Positions 45,051-58,600 of a stretch of DNA of 64,000 nucleotides are shown here, one piece after another. Under the pieces are notes generated by a model. The model had not been told where the DNA came from and ran no database searches. It saw nothing but the letters and a program-made list of their open reading frames with translations. The position numbers and the translations under genes are program-made. The number at the start of each line of letters is the position of its first letter. Position 1 is the first letter of the stretch. Source of the DNA: Euborellia annulipes (Eukaryota > Arthropoda > Insecta > Dermaptera > Anisolabididae); contig JAKCPI010001762.1 in NCBI GenBank assembly GCA_023213315.1, positions 1 to 64,000 on the forward strand, read 5' to 3'.

Positions 45051-46236
45051 ATAATAATTCAAGCCACAAAACCAATAAAGACATTCAAGAAATGATTTGT
45101 CAATGAGCATCTTTATCAAGTTTCTTCTTTATACAAGTCAACTTTGCACAATTCCAATTTATTTAAAGCAGACATGTTTTAAATTATCTTCATTAAATTG
45201 AAAAAATAGCTAGTTTTACACTCCAAAAATCATTAAAAAAAAAAATAAATAAATATCCATTTTATAATTTGATATTAGTAATCTAAATTCTAGCGCTGGC
45301 AGTGGCTACAAATGGATAAACTTTGCATGCTAATTCAAATTCAAATTTCAAGAAATTTATTCATACATCTTAATTACCATCCAAAGGCTATCCTTTTGCT
45401 GCCATTGCCGACGCCGGAATTTATTAGTAATCTATTAAGTGCAAAAAAATAGTTTAATATTGAGTCATCAATAACAAAAAAAAAAACTGAGCAATTAAAA
45501 ATATTTGAATTGAATAAATATACACACAAATTCAATATTTAAATAAAATTTTCAATAATTTAATTATAAAAAATCTACTGAAATAATTATCATTTCTATA
45601 GGACTAAAAACAAACAAGAATATTCTCTATCATATCTTTCAAAATGAAAGAAAGGTCCAAATCAACAAAAAAAAATTTTTTTCTTTAAATATTTGCTTTC
45701 TCTTGTTAATTTATTTAATTAGTTATTTTTTACGCGGATGAGAGAGATAAATAAGATATTAAATGCATTCTCTTTTGTAAGTACTTGTTATTTCTTTTGA
45801 AATTAAAATTAAAAATAATTAAATTATACAACACTATTTTTACTCGAAGACCTTGATTCCTTTCCTATATATATAAAAAAAAACGATCATTTAACCCTTT
45901 CTCTTAGTTTTAGTTAGTCAGGTACAGTGCTTGCTTAACAGAACCAGCGGATGTGATGATGCCCTAAACTTAATTCTATATTTATAAATTAGTAAAAAAT
46001 TTAAAAAAATATAATATTATCAGTATTGATGTCCTTTATTTTTATATAGACCTATATATTTTTTTTCAGGAGTGATGTTTAGATTTTTCATAAATTAAGA
46101 AAAAAAACTTTCAAGCAAATTAAAATTAATAAATAATATATCTATCGATTTATCTATTTATAAAATTTCATAAATTTAACCAAATAATTAAAGGCTCTTT
46201 CCAAAAAAATTTGTATGTCTTGTCAACGTTTTGGTG
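45051..46236. other. AT-rich intergenic DNA with a 128-bp MITE
   Basis: At 45291-45418, TAGCGCTGGCAGTGGC..GGATA and TATCC..GCCATTGCCGACGCC are inverted. Elsewhere only AT-rich sequence and T/A runs. Confidence 0.45.
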
Positions 46237-46524
46237 CAGGGGCGTATATAAGGAGGGGGGAGGCAGAAATTTTTCAATGAACTCATATACAAAAAAAAGT
46301 CAGTGAAATGATATTCGCAGCATGAAAAAATGAAGTGAATTGAGTTACGAAGGGAGAATTTACTATAAAAAAATTTTTATGAAAATTTGTCTTTGAGAGA
46401 GTCCTGGACCCTCGAATCTGAGGATATCCGGTAATTAAAAAATATTTTTTTATGGGGGGAGGGGGATATTTAAAAAAGAGTCGACCCCCCCCCCCCACCC
46501 CGAAAAATTCTATATACGCACCGG
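46237..46524. mobile_element. hAT-type MITE, 288 bp
   Basis: CAGGGGCGTATATAAGG at the left and CTATATACGCACCGG at the right are imperfect inverted ends. The flanks TTTTGGTG (46229-46236) and TTTTAGTG (46525-46532) agree at 7 of 8 positions. G- and C-runs lie just inside the ends. Confidence 0.65.
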
Positions 46525-46644
46525 TTTTAGTGAGTTTTTTTTTAAACTATTAACAGTAGTTAAGAAAAATAAATTTGGATTTAGGAGACGTAGCTGCTAC
46601 AGCCAAGAAAATTAAAAAAAAAAAAAACTTTTATTTAATTATTA

Positions 46645-46690
46645 ATTGTAGACGTTTCGGTGGCTAATCGCGAACTTCATCAGGGCAATT
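46645..46690 (-). ncRNA. hammerhead-like motif, left member of a pair
   Basis: Minus strand: AATTGCC (46690-46684), CTGATGA (46683-46677), a degraded stem II region, GAAA (46658-46655), CGTC, then TACAATT. The core is intact and stem I keeps five pairs, but stem II has several mismatches compared with the right-hand copy. Confidence 0.5.
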
Positions 46691-46747
46691 ATTTTTGTAT
46701 TTTAACACTTGACCTTCATTGGGACAATTATTATTGTATTTTAACAA

Positions 46748-46798
46748 TTAATTGTCCTGATGAAGGTCGTGATTAGCGACTGAAACGTCGACAATTAA
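46748..46798 (+). ncRNA. hammerhead ribozyme candidate, best preserved copy
   Basis: Stem I strand TTAATTGTC (46748-46756) is exactly complementary to 46790-46798. Then come core CTGATGA (46757-46763), one extra A, stem II G plus GTCG (46765-46769), loop TGATTAG, CGAC plus T (46777-46781), GAAA (46782-46785) and CGTC (46786-46789) with C as the expected cleavage-site base. All invariant hammerhead bases are present. Stem III would be only the two pairs A-U and C-G with no loop, so ACGT, which is self-complementary, suggests a dimeric form. It is the right arm of a palindrome (about 46620-46818). Confidence 0.6.
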
Positions 46799-46818
46799 AA
46801 TTAAATAAAAATTTTTTA

Positions 46819-47645
46819 TTTAATTTACTTGCCCTATATCCAATTTAAAGTCTTCAGCCAGTTTTCATCGCTTATAAATTTGTTTTGATTTTTTTTTAAA
46901 TTGAAAAAAAATTTAAGTTACAAAGTGATTATTTTCAAAAAAAAAATAATGTGATGTGTCATCTCAAAGGCGAAAAAAAACTTTGTTACTTAAAAAATGT
47001 TATAATTTAAGATTATGATGAAAAGTGGGACAAAATTCCCAAAATTGGAATTTTTAAAAGATTCAAGAAACAATTTGTTCTATTCATTTCTCTAAAGAAA
47101 AATTTCGTCCAAAATTTTGACAATCAATAATTATTTTTTATCAAGAGATGTTTAATTATTTGATTAAAACATATTTACGACCTTGTTCTAATTATTTTTG
47201 AATTAATTTTCTGAATATTTAAAATTATCATTTTTTTTCTTTTTATTTTTTTTTCATTTTTTAAAATTAAAAAATAAAAGACCAAATCTCGATTTGTTCA
47301 GGGAGAAATGTAAAAAATTATAAACATCAAAGATGTTACATCACAAAAACAAAAAAAATTTCTTATTTAAATAAATAAATCAATTAAAAAAATTCCATTC
47401 TAAAAATGAATTACTGATAATAGTATTTTCCTTCTTTATAAGTGTCTCATTCCTCATCGATTACATTTTATTCTTTTGAGGTAGCTGCCAGCTAAACTGC
47501 TTAATATTTCAATTGAATATATTATTTATATTTATATATATACTGTAGTTTATATATATATGAGTGCATTGGATTAGTAATAGATGTGATGTTGAAAGTA
47601 ATGTTTCTCTGTCTTATCTTGTCTTAATTTTCTCTTCTTTACTTG
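46819..47645. other. AT-rich sequence downstream of the raw-like gene
   Basis: Probably includes its 3' UTR; on the minus strand AATAAA lies at 47472-47467, about 175 bases past the stop. No other feature seen. Confidence 0.45.
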
Positions 47646-49638
47646 TCATGATTCAGAGGAAGTTTTTGAAGTCGAACTCGTTTTATTTGAATGATTGGAA
47701 ACCGACGAGCACATTTGAGCTGCACATTGAACGGCTTCTTTTATAGAATCAAAGACTCGAATACCTTGTCGAGTTGCCATATCAGACAAATACATGCGAG
47801 CACGATTGTAGTCTTTAATTGCCGATCTTGTTAACTAAAAATAAAGAAAAATATTATTATTTCTATTATATTTTTTAGCGGAGAATCAGGGAGCAGGAAA
47901 AAATATCTACATGAACATGATTTTATAGTTTTCCATAGCACCTTAATTCTAAACTTGACCAGTTGCATTTTAAATGATGACTGCTTGAAATAAACTATGG
48001 TTATTTTTCAAAATTTTAATCTCATAATTAGATATTTCATACATAATAAAGAATCCCAAATATATATAAAATTTCATAAAAATTGAAAATTTTTTTTTAA
48101 ATATGTAAAAAGTTTCAAAGGGGCCCCCTTTTGAATCGAAATTAACATGCAAATCCCCATAGGGATTTAATATTGGCTCTCTGGAAGGAAGAGCCGGAAA
48201 ATGAATTTGAAAAATCTGATATACTACATCAGTAAAATGTAATTTGTCACCATTGGAAGAGCATTCCGAAAAGAATCATATTTAAACTTTTTTAATTAGT
48301 TAAAAAAACTTACCATATTAAAGAAAATAAGTAAAAAAAAGAAAAGCAAATAAATAATAAAAAAAAAAAAATTATTCACCTTTTCATTGCCAATCACACA
48401 ATCGTCAGAAAGAAATTGGATACACAAAACAACATTACACTGAAGACCAATATAATACGAAGCCTGAAAAAAATATAAAAGATATAAGATTTTTAGTAAA
48501 AATTCTCTTTCTTTATAAAATAGCAGCATTTAATATATATATATAATATATATTATAATCCTATAATTTTAAGAGAGTAAGAATAATTTTAAGAAAGTAA
48601 AAATCCAAAATATCAAGGGTAGAGGAATATATTAAATATGAAATATAGTAAAACCCCTCTTAAAAGGCCTGGTCGGGACCGAGACCCTGGCCGGATATCC
48701 TTTTAGCTGGTTAATCCGAGGTGTCTGTGAAAAATTGAATTTCATTCATTTTCATGACACATTTTCGTTTTCCTAACTCGCTCATTTTTGTTTAAGAGGA
48801 GATCTCCTATGTAGTAGAAAAATAGACTGGGAAGCAAGCGAGTAAACAAACTCCTGAAAAAACAATGCATCATACACCCATGAATTCTGAGTGATTGGTG
48901 CTCGAAACATCAACAGAAAAAAATTTGTTTATTCTTTTCTTGGCTGATTCCACTCCATTATTTATATGTGATTTATAATACTAATGGGATAGGCCGGATA
49001 AGAGGGGTTTTACTGTAGTTTACTGTAAAGTTTAGTTGGTTTATCCATCACACTCAACAACGAATATTGGGCCTGGAAGATCTTTAAATCAAAGTAGTGG
49101 GATTTTGTAAATATTTTAAGAAATAATTAAGGTTTAAAATAATGTATTTAATCTTTACTAAACAATAATTAAAAAATTCTTACCATAGCCATAGTAGTGA
49201 CTGCTCTATGTCTTGCTCCAATAAAAAAAAGCAATACTCTAGTATTCTCCAAAACAGCCGCCTGCCAAGGAGTCAACCTCAACGAAGCCCACCGACAACG
49301 AGTTGGATTAAAATAATTCAATCCTTCTTTCCTGCAAAAAATAATATAAAAAAGTAATATATAGACTATATTTTTTTAAATTTTTATTCGTAAAAAGAAA
49401 TACAATTTTAAAATAAGACATACTTGAGTATCGGAATTGCAATTTCTTCTCGCCAATTATCAGAATTATCACAGACACCACCTAAAAAGACATCTCGTAG
49501 ATAGCTGACGTGATTTGCACTGCTTCTGTTAGCCGTTCCGTTCAAATGAGATCGCGAAGATAATCCCGACCATTCTATCAAAAGAGAAATTATTATTAAT
49601 TAAAACATAAGATCTATATATACCATGGTATATTTAAG

Positions 49639-49671
<33 letters not shown>

Positions 49672-52600
49672 CAAAATATACTGTATAAATTAAGATAAAA
49701 ATTTATCGGGTTATATCTACTAGTATAAACGACGATGATTTTTTTTTAAAAGAAAATTTTCATTAAATAAAATAATCTTAGAAATTATAATTAAATTAAA
49801 ATAATACAACTAGCCATAGCTATTTTACAAAGAAAAAGAAAAAAAAATGAAAAAAATCAAAATTTGAATTAAAAAAACATGCTGCATAATGTGCCACGCC
49901 ACAAAGGAGAGGATTTAAGAGAAGGTAATAAAAAAATTAAATATTTGATTTGACCGGAGAGTAATTTCTAAAATAATATGCATTTCATATAATGTGAAAA
50001 ACAGGCAAAAAAAAACATAGGCTAATTAAAAAGATTTTGAATAATTCTAATTTAAAAAAAATGTTTGTTTAGATTTGGTGTGTGTTTTAAATAAAAATAT
50101 TTTTATAACTATTTATATGTGTAAAAATATAAATTATTCTTTGCATTTCGGTGTGTTTTGGGTATATCGACAGTGGCGGACTGGCAAAATTTGTTATTCC
50201 CTCATACATGCGGATCCATGAAAATAAATAAAAAGTATATTTAATTATTTATTTTCCTAACATTGTATCTGTTTTCCTATTATCTATTAGCTATAATTAT
50301 AATAATCGGGATTGTGGCCAAGAATTGCATCTATAATTAAAAAATCTGGTGTGACTGGTCGCACATCACACAACTTTCTCTTAACTTGAGTAATCGTAAG
50401 TTGTGTTCTGTGCTTGTCACACCAGATTTTTTGTGTAGACATATATTTAGATTCCGACAGTTTGGTACATTCGAATTTCAAGAGGTAAAATTTATAAGTA
50501 TGGGAAAATATTTATATTTTTTTACCATAGTAACCATTTCTCCTAAGTACAAGAGTAAAGTGGTCTTCAGAAGATTTCAATGACAAAATAATAATATACA
50601 TTTTAAAGAGAATCTAAAAAATACTTGATTTTTGAATTTTAATAGTTGGAGCGAATTTTGAAAAAATCGAAAAAAAAAAAAAAAAAACTGAAAAAGTACA
50701 TCAGTAAAGTATAGTACTCTTTGGTCGATTTTGTTCCCGAATCCCGTGCCATGGGGGTGCCTAACTTAAATATAAAATTTCAACTTCCTAGCTCTTTTCG
50801 TTCTTGAGATATTTTGTTCACAGACCCATAGACACACACACACAGACAGACCACATCAAAATCTGGACATCTAATTTTTGACATGGATCCAATACTTTTT
50901 CTCTCTATATATTATCATACTTATATATAAAAATCTGGTGTGACTGGCGCACAGCACACAACTTTCTCTTACCTTCGGTAATCGAAAGTTGTGCACTGTG
51001 CTTGTCACACCAGATTTTTTGTGTCGACATGTATTTAGTTCCCGGCAGTAGGGAATATTTGAATTCAGATGTAAAATTTATAAGTATGGGAAAATATTTA
51101 TATTTTGTTACCATGGCAACCATTTCTCCTCTTTCCTATGAAGCACAAGAGTAAAGTGTGCTTTAAACAATTTTGAGGGCAAAACGAGAATATACATTTG
51201 AAAGAGCATCTAAAAAATAATTGATTTTTGAATTTTAATCAAAATCGTTAGAGCGAATTTTGAGAAAATCGAAAAAAACTGAAAAAGTACATCAGTAAAG
51301 TACTAGTACTCTTTGGCCGATTTTGATTAAAAGCTTATTTTTCCGGTCCCGGGGGTGTTTAACTTAAATATAAAATTTCAGCCTCATAGCTCAATTCCTT
51401 CATCCTTAAAATTGAACACACACCCACACACCCACACACCCACACACCCACAGACAGACCATGTCGCGAAAACCACTTTTTTGGATTCAGGGGACCTCAA
51501 AACGTGAAGATCCATCAAAATCTCGACATCGAATTTTTGACATGAATCCAATACTTTCTCTCTATATATATATTACATATATACATAGGTAAGAGAAAGT
51601 AAAAGGCTAAGAGGGTGTCCGATGTGTGAAACAACCAATCAGGCCTCAGGGATAGCGCCATGGTAACAAAATATAAATATTTACCCATGTTTACGATTTT
51701 TACTTTTTTTATTTATTTACATTTTGAATTCTAAAATATCGGCGTAAATTTTTTGTCTGTGTACCGGGAGAGTCCCGGAAAGGATATGATTCACAAAAAA
51801 TCTTAAGTTCATGAATAATTAACCGCTAAAATAATCTCTACATATAAAAATGAAAAGGGAAAATGAATGTACCGGTATGTATATAAGTAGGCGAGCAAGG
51901 GGGTCCAGGGGCGCAGCCCCTGGCTAGACGGAAAGCCCCGCCGAAGGCGGGGCTTGCGTCTAGTAACATATATAGAGGTAAGTGAAAGTAAAAATAATAG
52001 GCCGAACAGCGTTCAACTAAGTTCCCGATTGCTCACTGGCCCAGTCTGCCACTATCGATAAGTGAAGAGAAGTACAAAACTATTTATTAAGGCGGAGTCA
52101 AAAAAAAAAAAAAAAATTACAAGACATATGCAGCTAAAATTATTTTCTTTTATTGTTCCGTTCCAGGCTGACTTTTCGGTCACTGGTCTAGGCCATCTTC
52201 CCTGAGACAAATTTAATATTTAAGATTTTTTTAGATTTAATGTTTAGGGGAATTCCAATTTTTTTCACTGCACCCGGGCCTCTACCAACATAAATCAATC
52301 CCTGATCAAAAATATAATTTTTAAATCTCCCTTTCTGATGCAGACACCTTCTCAGGGCCGGATATAGGGGGGGGGGCAGATATCAGGGGGCGGCAAAATA
52401 GGAAAAATGGTCCACAAAAACAAAATGAAATTAGTTATTAAGAAATATTTGAAAAGTGAACCTTTACAATCAAAGGCATCCAAAGAAATTAATAAATTCT
52501 ATTCAACTTTATTATGCATAATTTATAAATTTATTCGTATTTCAAATTCCCACCCCCTATAAGAAACTACCATAATTTGTGGCAGTGGAAAATTTATGGT

Positions 52601-55600
52601 AAAGCCCGTGAGGCCCGGGCTTAGGGCAGCAAAAAATTAGAGACTCAAATTTCAAGAACGATTAAAATTTTAAAATCAATTTTGCTTAGCTACAGTGACG
52701 ACGATATTGAGGAGAATTAATTAAGTTTTGTCCCCCCCTAGTTCCGACCCTGCACCTTCTATATAAATTTTAAATATGTTAAATACCAATAGTAACCGGG
52801 ATGAGAAAGGGGGGGGGGGGGACGTTCACCACGTTGGTATCAAAAATAATTAAATATTGATAAATTTATTTATGAGAATGGAAACAAGGAAGGGAAGGAG
52901 AAGGCGTCGAACCTAGCAGCGAAGTAGCAGCCGAGAGAAGGCATCGCGAGGTAACAGCTAAGGCCAGTTGCAGCCAAGTCCAAGGCCAATTCCATCGAAA
53001 AGAAGATGGATCGAGCCATTGAACAAGAGCTGAAGAACTTGTTCCTCCTCCATTTCCAATTCTGCGCTCACTTTCGCTAGATGTAAACTCGGCCACAAGA
53101 GAACAAAATTCTTCAAATGTCACCCGGGCACGTTCTAAGGCTATATCTTGTTGTAAATCACCATTGTATCGACTTATTCCTGTAGAAGAAGAAAAACATA
53201 AGTTATTAATTATATTAATATATAAAAACAAGAATAGAAGAAAAAATATTCTTAATACATCATTATAATAGAACATACAATTTGTTTGTATGCTGATAAA
53301 AAAAATATCCTTACTCTTATAGCATTATTTCAAACAAATTCCTGTCAATAAAAATTTATTTATTTGTTGGTTTTGTTCTTTCCTCTTCAATTCGATTATC
53401 TTTTTCTATCTATACTAATCCGTTCATTGGATTAAGTCAATAAATAAATAAACACAAGAACAACTATTGGTTTATAAATTTTAAGGTTTCGGTGGAAGAC
53501 GATGAAAGACAGATGGTTCTGAGGGTACCGGTATGCGGTTGAAGATGAGTTTTTAGAATCTATAGATTTTTAATTTAAATTAAAAAAAAATATTAAATAA
53601 ATCTCTTTTAGTTAATAACAAAAACAATCTATAGCTGAGATGTTATAATAATAAGAAGGTAGAAATGAGAGAGCTAAGGTTATTTCTTTATTTATTTAAT
53701 TCACACAGCTGATGTTTCGGTTCCGTGTTTGAACCATCAACACGGAACTGAAACGTCAGCTGTGTGAATTAAATAAATAAAGAAAAACCTTTCTCATTTC
53801 TACCTTCTTTTAGTTAATAATAATTGCCTTCCTTGAGGTCTCATTAGCCCTTTTTTATTCTTTTGCAAATTGCTTTATTTTTAAATTCAATTGACTTTTT
53901 TTGCAAAGAAAAATTTTATTAAATGAATTAATTGACATTTATTTTTATTTAAGATCATTTTGCATCTGAGGTCATTTAAATCCAGTCCCTTATTCATTTA
54001 ATAAATTGAAAATTGATAGCTTAATTTAAAAAAGACAATCTCACCATTGTGACCATTTTGTCCAGCAACAATATTTTGAATCTCCATCAATGATAAATTA
54101 CGTTCTGTCAATACTTTAAAACCCATACATACCTAAAACAAAATATATATTTATATAAATCTTATTTTAATAGAAACAATAATCAATTAATACTTACATC
54201 GGCAAGAGATAATTCACCCGATCCAGACGTATCTAATGTATCAAACACTTCACGAAGTTTTCTATAATGATATAAATTTTCAAATAATTAATTTATAAAA
54301 TAAATAAATGTTTTATTTAAATATAAATTTACTCTTACATTAATTTATGGCCTAGCTCAACATGTGGCATTTTAACCGGTTGCACAAGATCACCAAGTCC
54401 AAGTTCTTGGACACTAATTTTTTCCCGAAGGACCTAAAAAAGAATAAAAATGTTTTGAGAAGAATTTAATCAAATTGTATATTTATGAGAGGAGAGAAGT
54501 TTATAGAAATTGCTAAAATATTAATAAATAATTAGTAGAATAAGCACATTTCAGATTATTAATAAAATTAATTTTAAAAAATTCCAAAAAAAGAAACCTT
54601 AATATTAATTTATAAAGGTGTCGTTATATGCAAACCTTTAATTAAAAAATAAATATTAAAAAATAATTACTTTTGCTGTGCAGTTAATAGCAACATGTAT
54701 ATTGTCAAAGACTGGAATTCCTTGTCTTTCAACTAAATCTTGCAGAAGTATATGCATGCCGCGAAGATCCTCCAATTCGCTTAATAAAATATTGGTTGAA
54801 TAAATACAAGGAGATTGATTGAAATGCAAATTTTTCAAATTAAAAATAAATACCTGTCAGAAACTTGTTCGCCACAAAGGGCATGTTGTTCTTGTGTAAA
54901 GCCTATAATGACCAGAATAAGTTTGAGCCGTTGTCCGGCCATAAGGGCCGCTTCGACGACAGCCGAAGCAGCTCTTGTCTGATTATCAATCACATAAAAC
55001 ATCACACTTGCATTCAACTTGGCTTCATGTTCAAGTTCTATCAATTCAGGCCGCCAAGAAGAAACTTGCTGTAAACAAAAAAAAATTTTAAATTATTAGA
55101 TTAAATGGATGAATATAATTAATATTTTATTACTGATAAAAAAATGATAAATTTGGCATTAGAAAGAAAAAGTGTTATGACTCATTTAAGAGGGATTAGA
55201 CTATATATTAATTCTATAAGAGTTCAGGAACAATTTATTAAAATCCCTCATAACCTTCACTCTTTGACAAGGTTAGATTAGGTTAGGTTGAAGTGGCCGT
55301 TCCCAGAGATGAAACACACTTAGGCCAATTAGGCCCTTTGTGATACCACGGTAGGGCTATCCCCCTTTCCTACCCCTAAAAGGAGACTTCGGCAGGATAT
55401 TTGAATTATTTGCGGCAAGCTGGATCCGAACCCGAGCCGTGTTGAAACTTCGGACTCCGTAATCCTCAGCTTAGCCAGCTCAGCCATTGTCTCCTCTACC
55501 CTTCGACAAACTTTATGAAAAAAAATAATAATTTTTTACCCTTTTTTCATTCTTCTTTAAGCTCTATTTGATTATTTCAAGAACTCAAGATTTTTTTAAT

Positions 55601-58600
55601 GAAAAATATCAATGACATCTAATCGATATTTCATATAACATTGCAATCAATCAATTTGTGTTAAAATAATAAAACTAGAAATTTTTTTTTATTAGAGTTT
55701 AAAACATTACTTGAGGACAATGCTTTTTCAGAGGTTTCAATGTGCTGATGGTCTAAATAGAAGCGCAGAAGACAAAACTAGTTTATGTATCTGAAATCAT
55801 TTCAAAATATCGAGTCGAATTTTTATTTTTTAATCTTATTTACAAAATGGCCAACTACTGGTGCCTGGCCAACTCCTGAGGTGTTTTCATATTAATTTTT
55901 TTGACAAGTTTATACCTATAAGAATAGCGCATCCAAGCGGACAATTCTCAAATTAATTTTGAATTTGAACAGCAACAATAAAATTATTTTAATTTCACAT
56001 TCTTTACTAATTTAATGTCATTTTCGGCCACTAAGGCCATTTTGGCATATTTACAATTGATTATGTGAGTCGAGAAAATTATGGGTCTCAAGGAATTAAT
56101 ATTGTATCCAGTAGGGTAACGTTTTTTCAAACCTTTATTTCGGGCCCCATTATTAGACCATACAAAAAATGTTTTTAAAATACCATATATCTCTGAACCC
56201 TAAGGGCCCCGAGCCCTCTCAAAGAGAAATTTTCATTGTTTTTTTCCGTTTTTATCGGATTCCTGAGGGCCTCGGGCCCTCTCAAAGAGAAATTTCCATT
56301 AAATTTTTTTTATCTAAATTTTTTTCGTTTTTATCGGAGCTACAGATTTTTGGCCCGGCCCGGCCCGTGGGCCCCCAATGGTCCGGGGCCCCGCGGGGTC
56401 TGCGGGGGTGAACGTTACGCCACTGACTGCATCACGTGTATAAATCTGAATCTATCGGCGGGACCTGTAGGGAGCTCCTCTGGGCCACCCATCCAGAGAT
56501 TGAGCTTTGGTTTATTCACTCTATTTCTCTTTTTTCTTTACTTTATACCACAAAGAACCCTTTTACAGTCTCTTGGATGTGTTTTTTAAATGATTACCGG
56601 GTTGTAATAGCTGATACCGAGTGCTTTCAGTGCAGGAATGGCGATATCTCTTCGCCAAGTGGTCGGATTGCACGATCCCCCAAGGAAGACTTCATATTTA
56701 GGCGTTGTATCTCCTTTTGAAATAAAGCAAGTTTAATTTTTTTGATACTCATTATATTGAATTAATATTTAAATAATTACCAGACTTAATTGAAAGCTGC
56801 CGATTCCGAGTCCGTCTCTGTTTGTCGTCCCGCCCTTCTCGGTCTAATAGACGTGTCAGTTGCCCCGGCCTTGGAAATCTAAAAACAACAAATTCAAATC
56901 AAAATTAAATAAAACGATTTTTAATTGTCTTCTCCACTAGCGCTGACAAACGCATTCTATGTATGAAAAACCTTAAACTTTTATTAAACAATTCATTTCA
57001 AATGATGAAAGGTAACATTTTGGTTATTCCATGAGACCCATCCACTCTCTATTAATAATTTCAGCTTGATGATTTTATTTCCAGAGAATTTTAAAATAAC
57101 AATTCATATTTTATAGACTTATCTCTAAATCTTGATAAAGAAACATTAAGAAACTTCATATTTATCATTTATCTTAATATAATGTAGTTTCTTTCAGAAA
57201 AGTTGTTTATTGTTTGAAGAACTTGTAACTTAAAATTAAGTGAGCATGGCTATGCTATGTGACAAAAGATAAGATAGATTAGAGTAATATATAATAGAAT
57301 ATGAATATGCTAAATAAAAAAAAAAGAAAAACAGACAGTTGTATATCCATTAGATAGAGCCGGAAGGCCATGTCAAGGTCGTGACTTCACACTTGACACC
57401 GATTCTGAAGTCGCGATGGAGGGAGGCCTAAAAGCTACTGCCTCCGCAAAAAAAAAGCAGCGACCATTGACACAAAAACGACACAATAACATTTTATTTA
57501 AAGATAGCCTTTTGAGAAAAATAAAATAGTTTGAGTGTGAAAGTGCGTAGTTTTTACATCTATAGAAAATTTATAGAAAAATAAATAGGTTAAATTCGAT
57601 TTAGGATGATTCGCACTATCAATGGTCATTGTATTCGGTAGCGTACTTATGGAGGGCAAGACTCACTAAAACAGAGGTTCCCAACTCAATTCAAAGCACG
57701 GACCACTTTTACACTTTAATTTTATACGCGGACCACTTTAAAAAATTCTTAAAATATTCGGAAAGTATTTTTTTGGGGTTCTGGGGGAGGGGGGTGGGGC
57801 GTATTTTTCGAAAAAATTATCACCACTCATAGAATCCAAATTAGTCGAGTTGATTTTTTTGATAAAAAAAAAATACGCTCGACCTCAAAAATCAAAAAGT
57901 TTTTCTTCAATATATCCGCAATCAAATGAGCTATCGCAATGATTGTGGACTCAAATTTTACAAAACATTTTGCTCTTTTGGATTCATCATACTAGTCAAT
58001 AAACTGATCATAGGATGAGGGAAAAAATGGGCAGGGAAGGCGGGCTTGGTTACTGGTTATCAAACCATAAATTATTATTAAATAATAATTTTTATAAATT
58101 TACAATATTTTATTTTTAATATGACACCCGCCTCGCGAACGACTTGGGACTCCTTTGGAGACCACTGCACTAAGACAAAGCTCCAAACTCCCCATCCCTT
58201 CATTCTTAAACAATTTAATCTCTTTTAACTTATGGGACTTTTTGAAAAATAATTTGACTACATTTTTATAATAATTCAAAAATTTTCAAGTACCCCAAAA
58301 CTAAAAAAATTTCTTAATCTCAACTTTCAATAAAACGGAGTTACTAGAAAAAAATATTTCCTTTTGGCCGAAAATTCTAACGAAAATTAATTCATATAAC
58401 TAAAGCAGGGCCGCAGACAGGGGGTGGAGGGAGGCTATATCCCACGGGCCCGGGCCCTTTGCGCTTCAACCTTAAAATACTAATAAAAAATAATTTTCAT
58501 GGTTAAAATTTCAATTAAAAAAAATCATTTTCTTGAAATTTTTTTCCTGAAGGGGCCCTTTAAGCTCAAAGCAAGTTTGATATTATTTTTTACGTCTCAG

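Noticed and set aside
51893..51962. Bacterial contamination or terminator
   Set aside because: The GC hairpins resemble bacterial repeats, but they are embedded in the animal repeat family on both sides with no other bacterial sequence.
53840..54040. Extra coding exon between 53179 and 54045
   Set aside because: The flanking exons already join in phase and give a continuous EF-hand region; nothing coding-like lies between.
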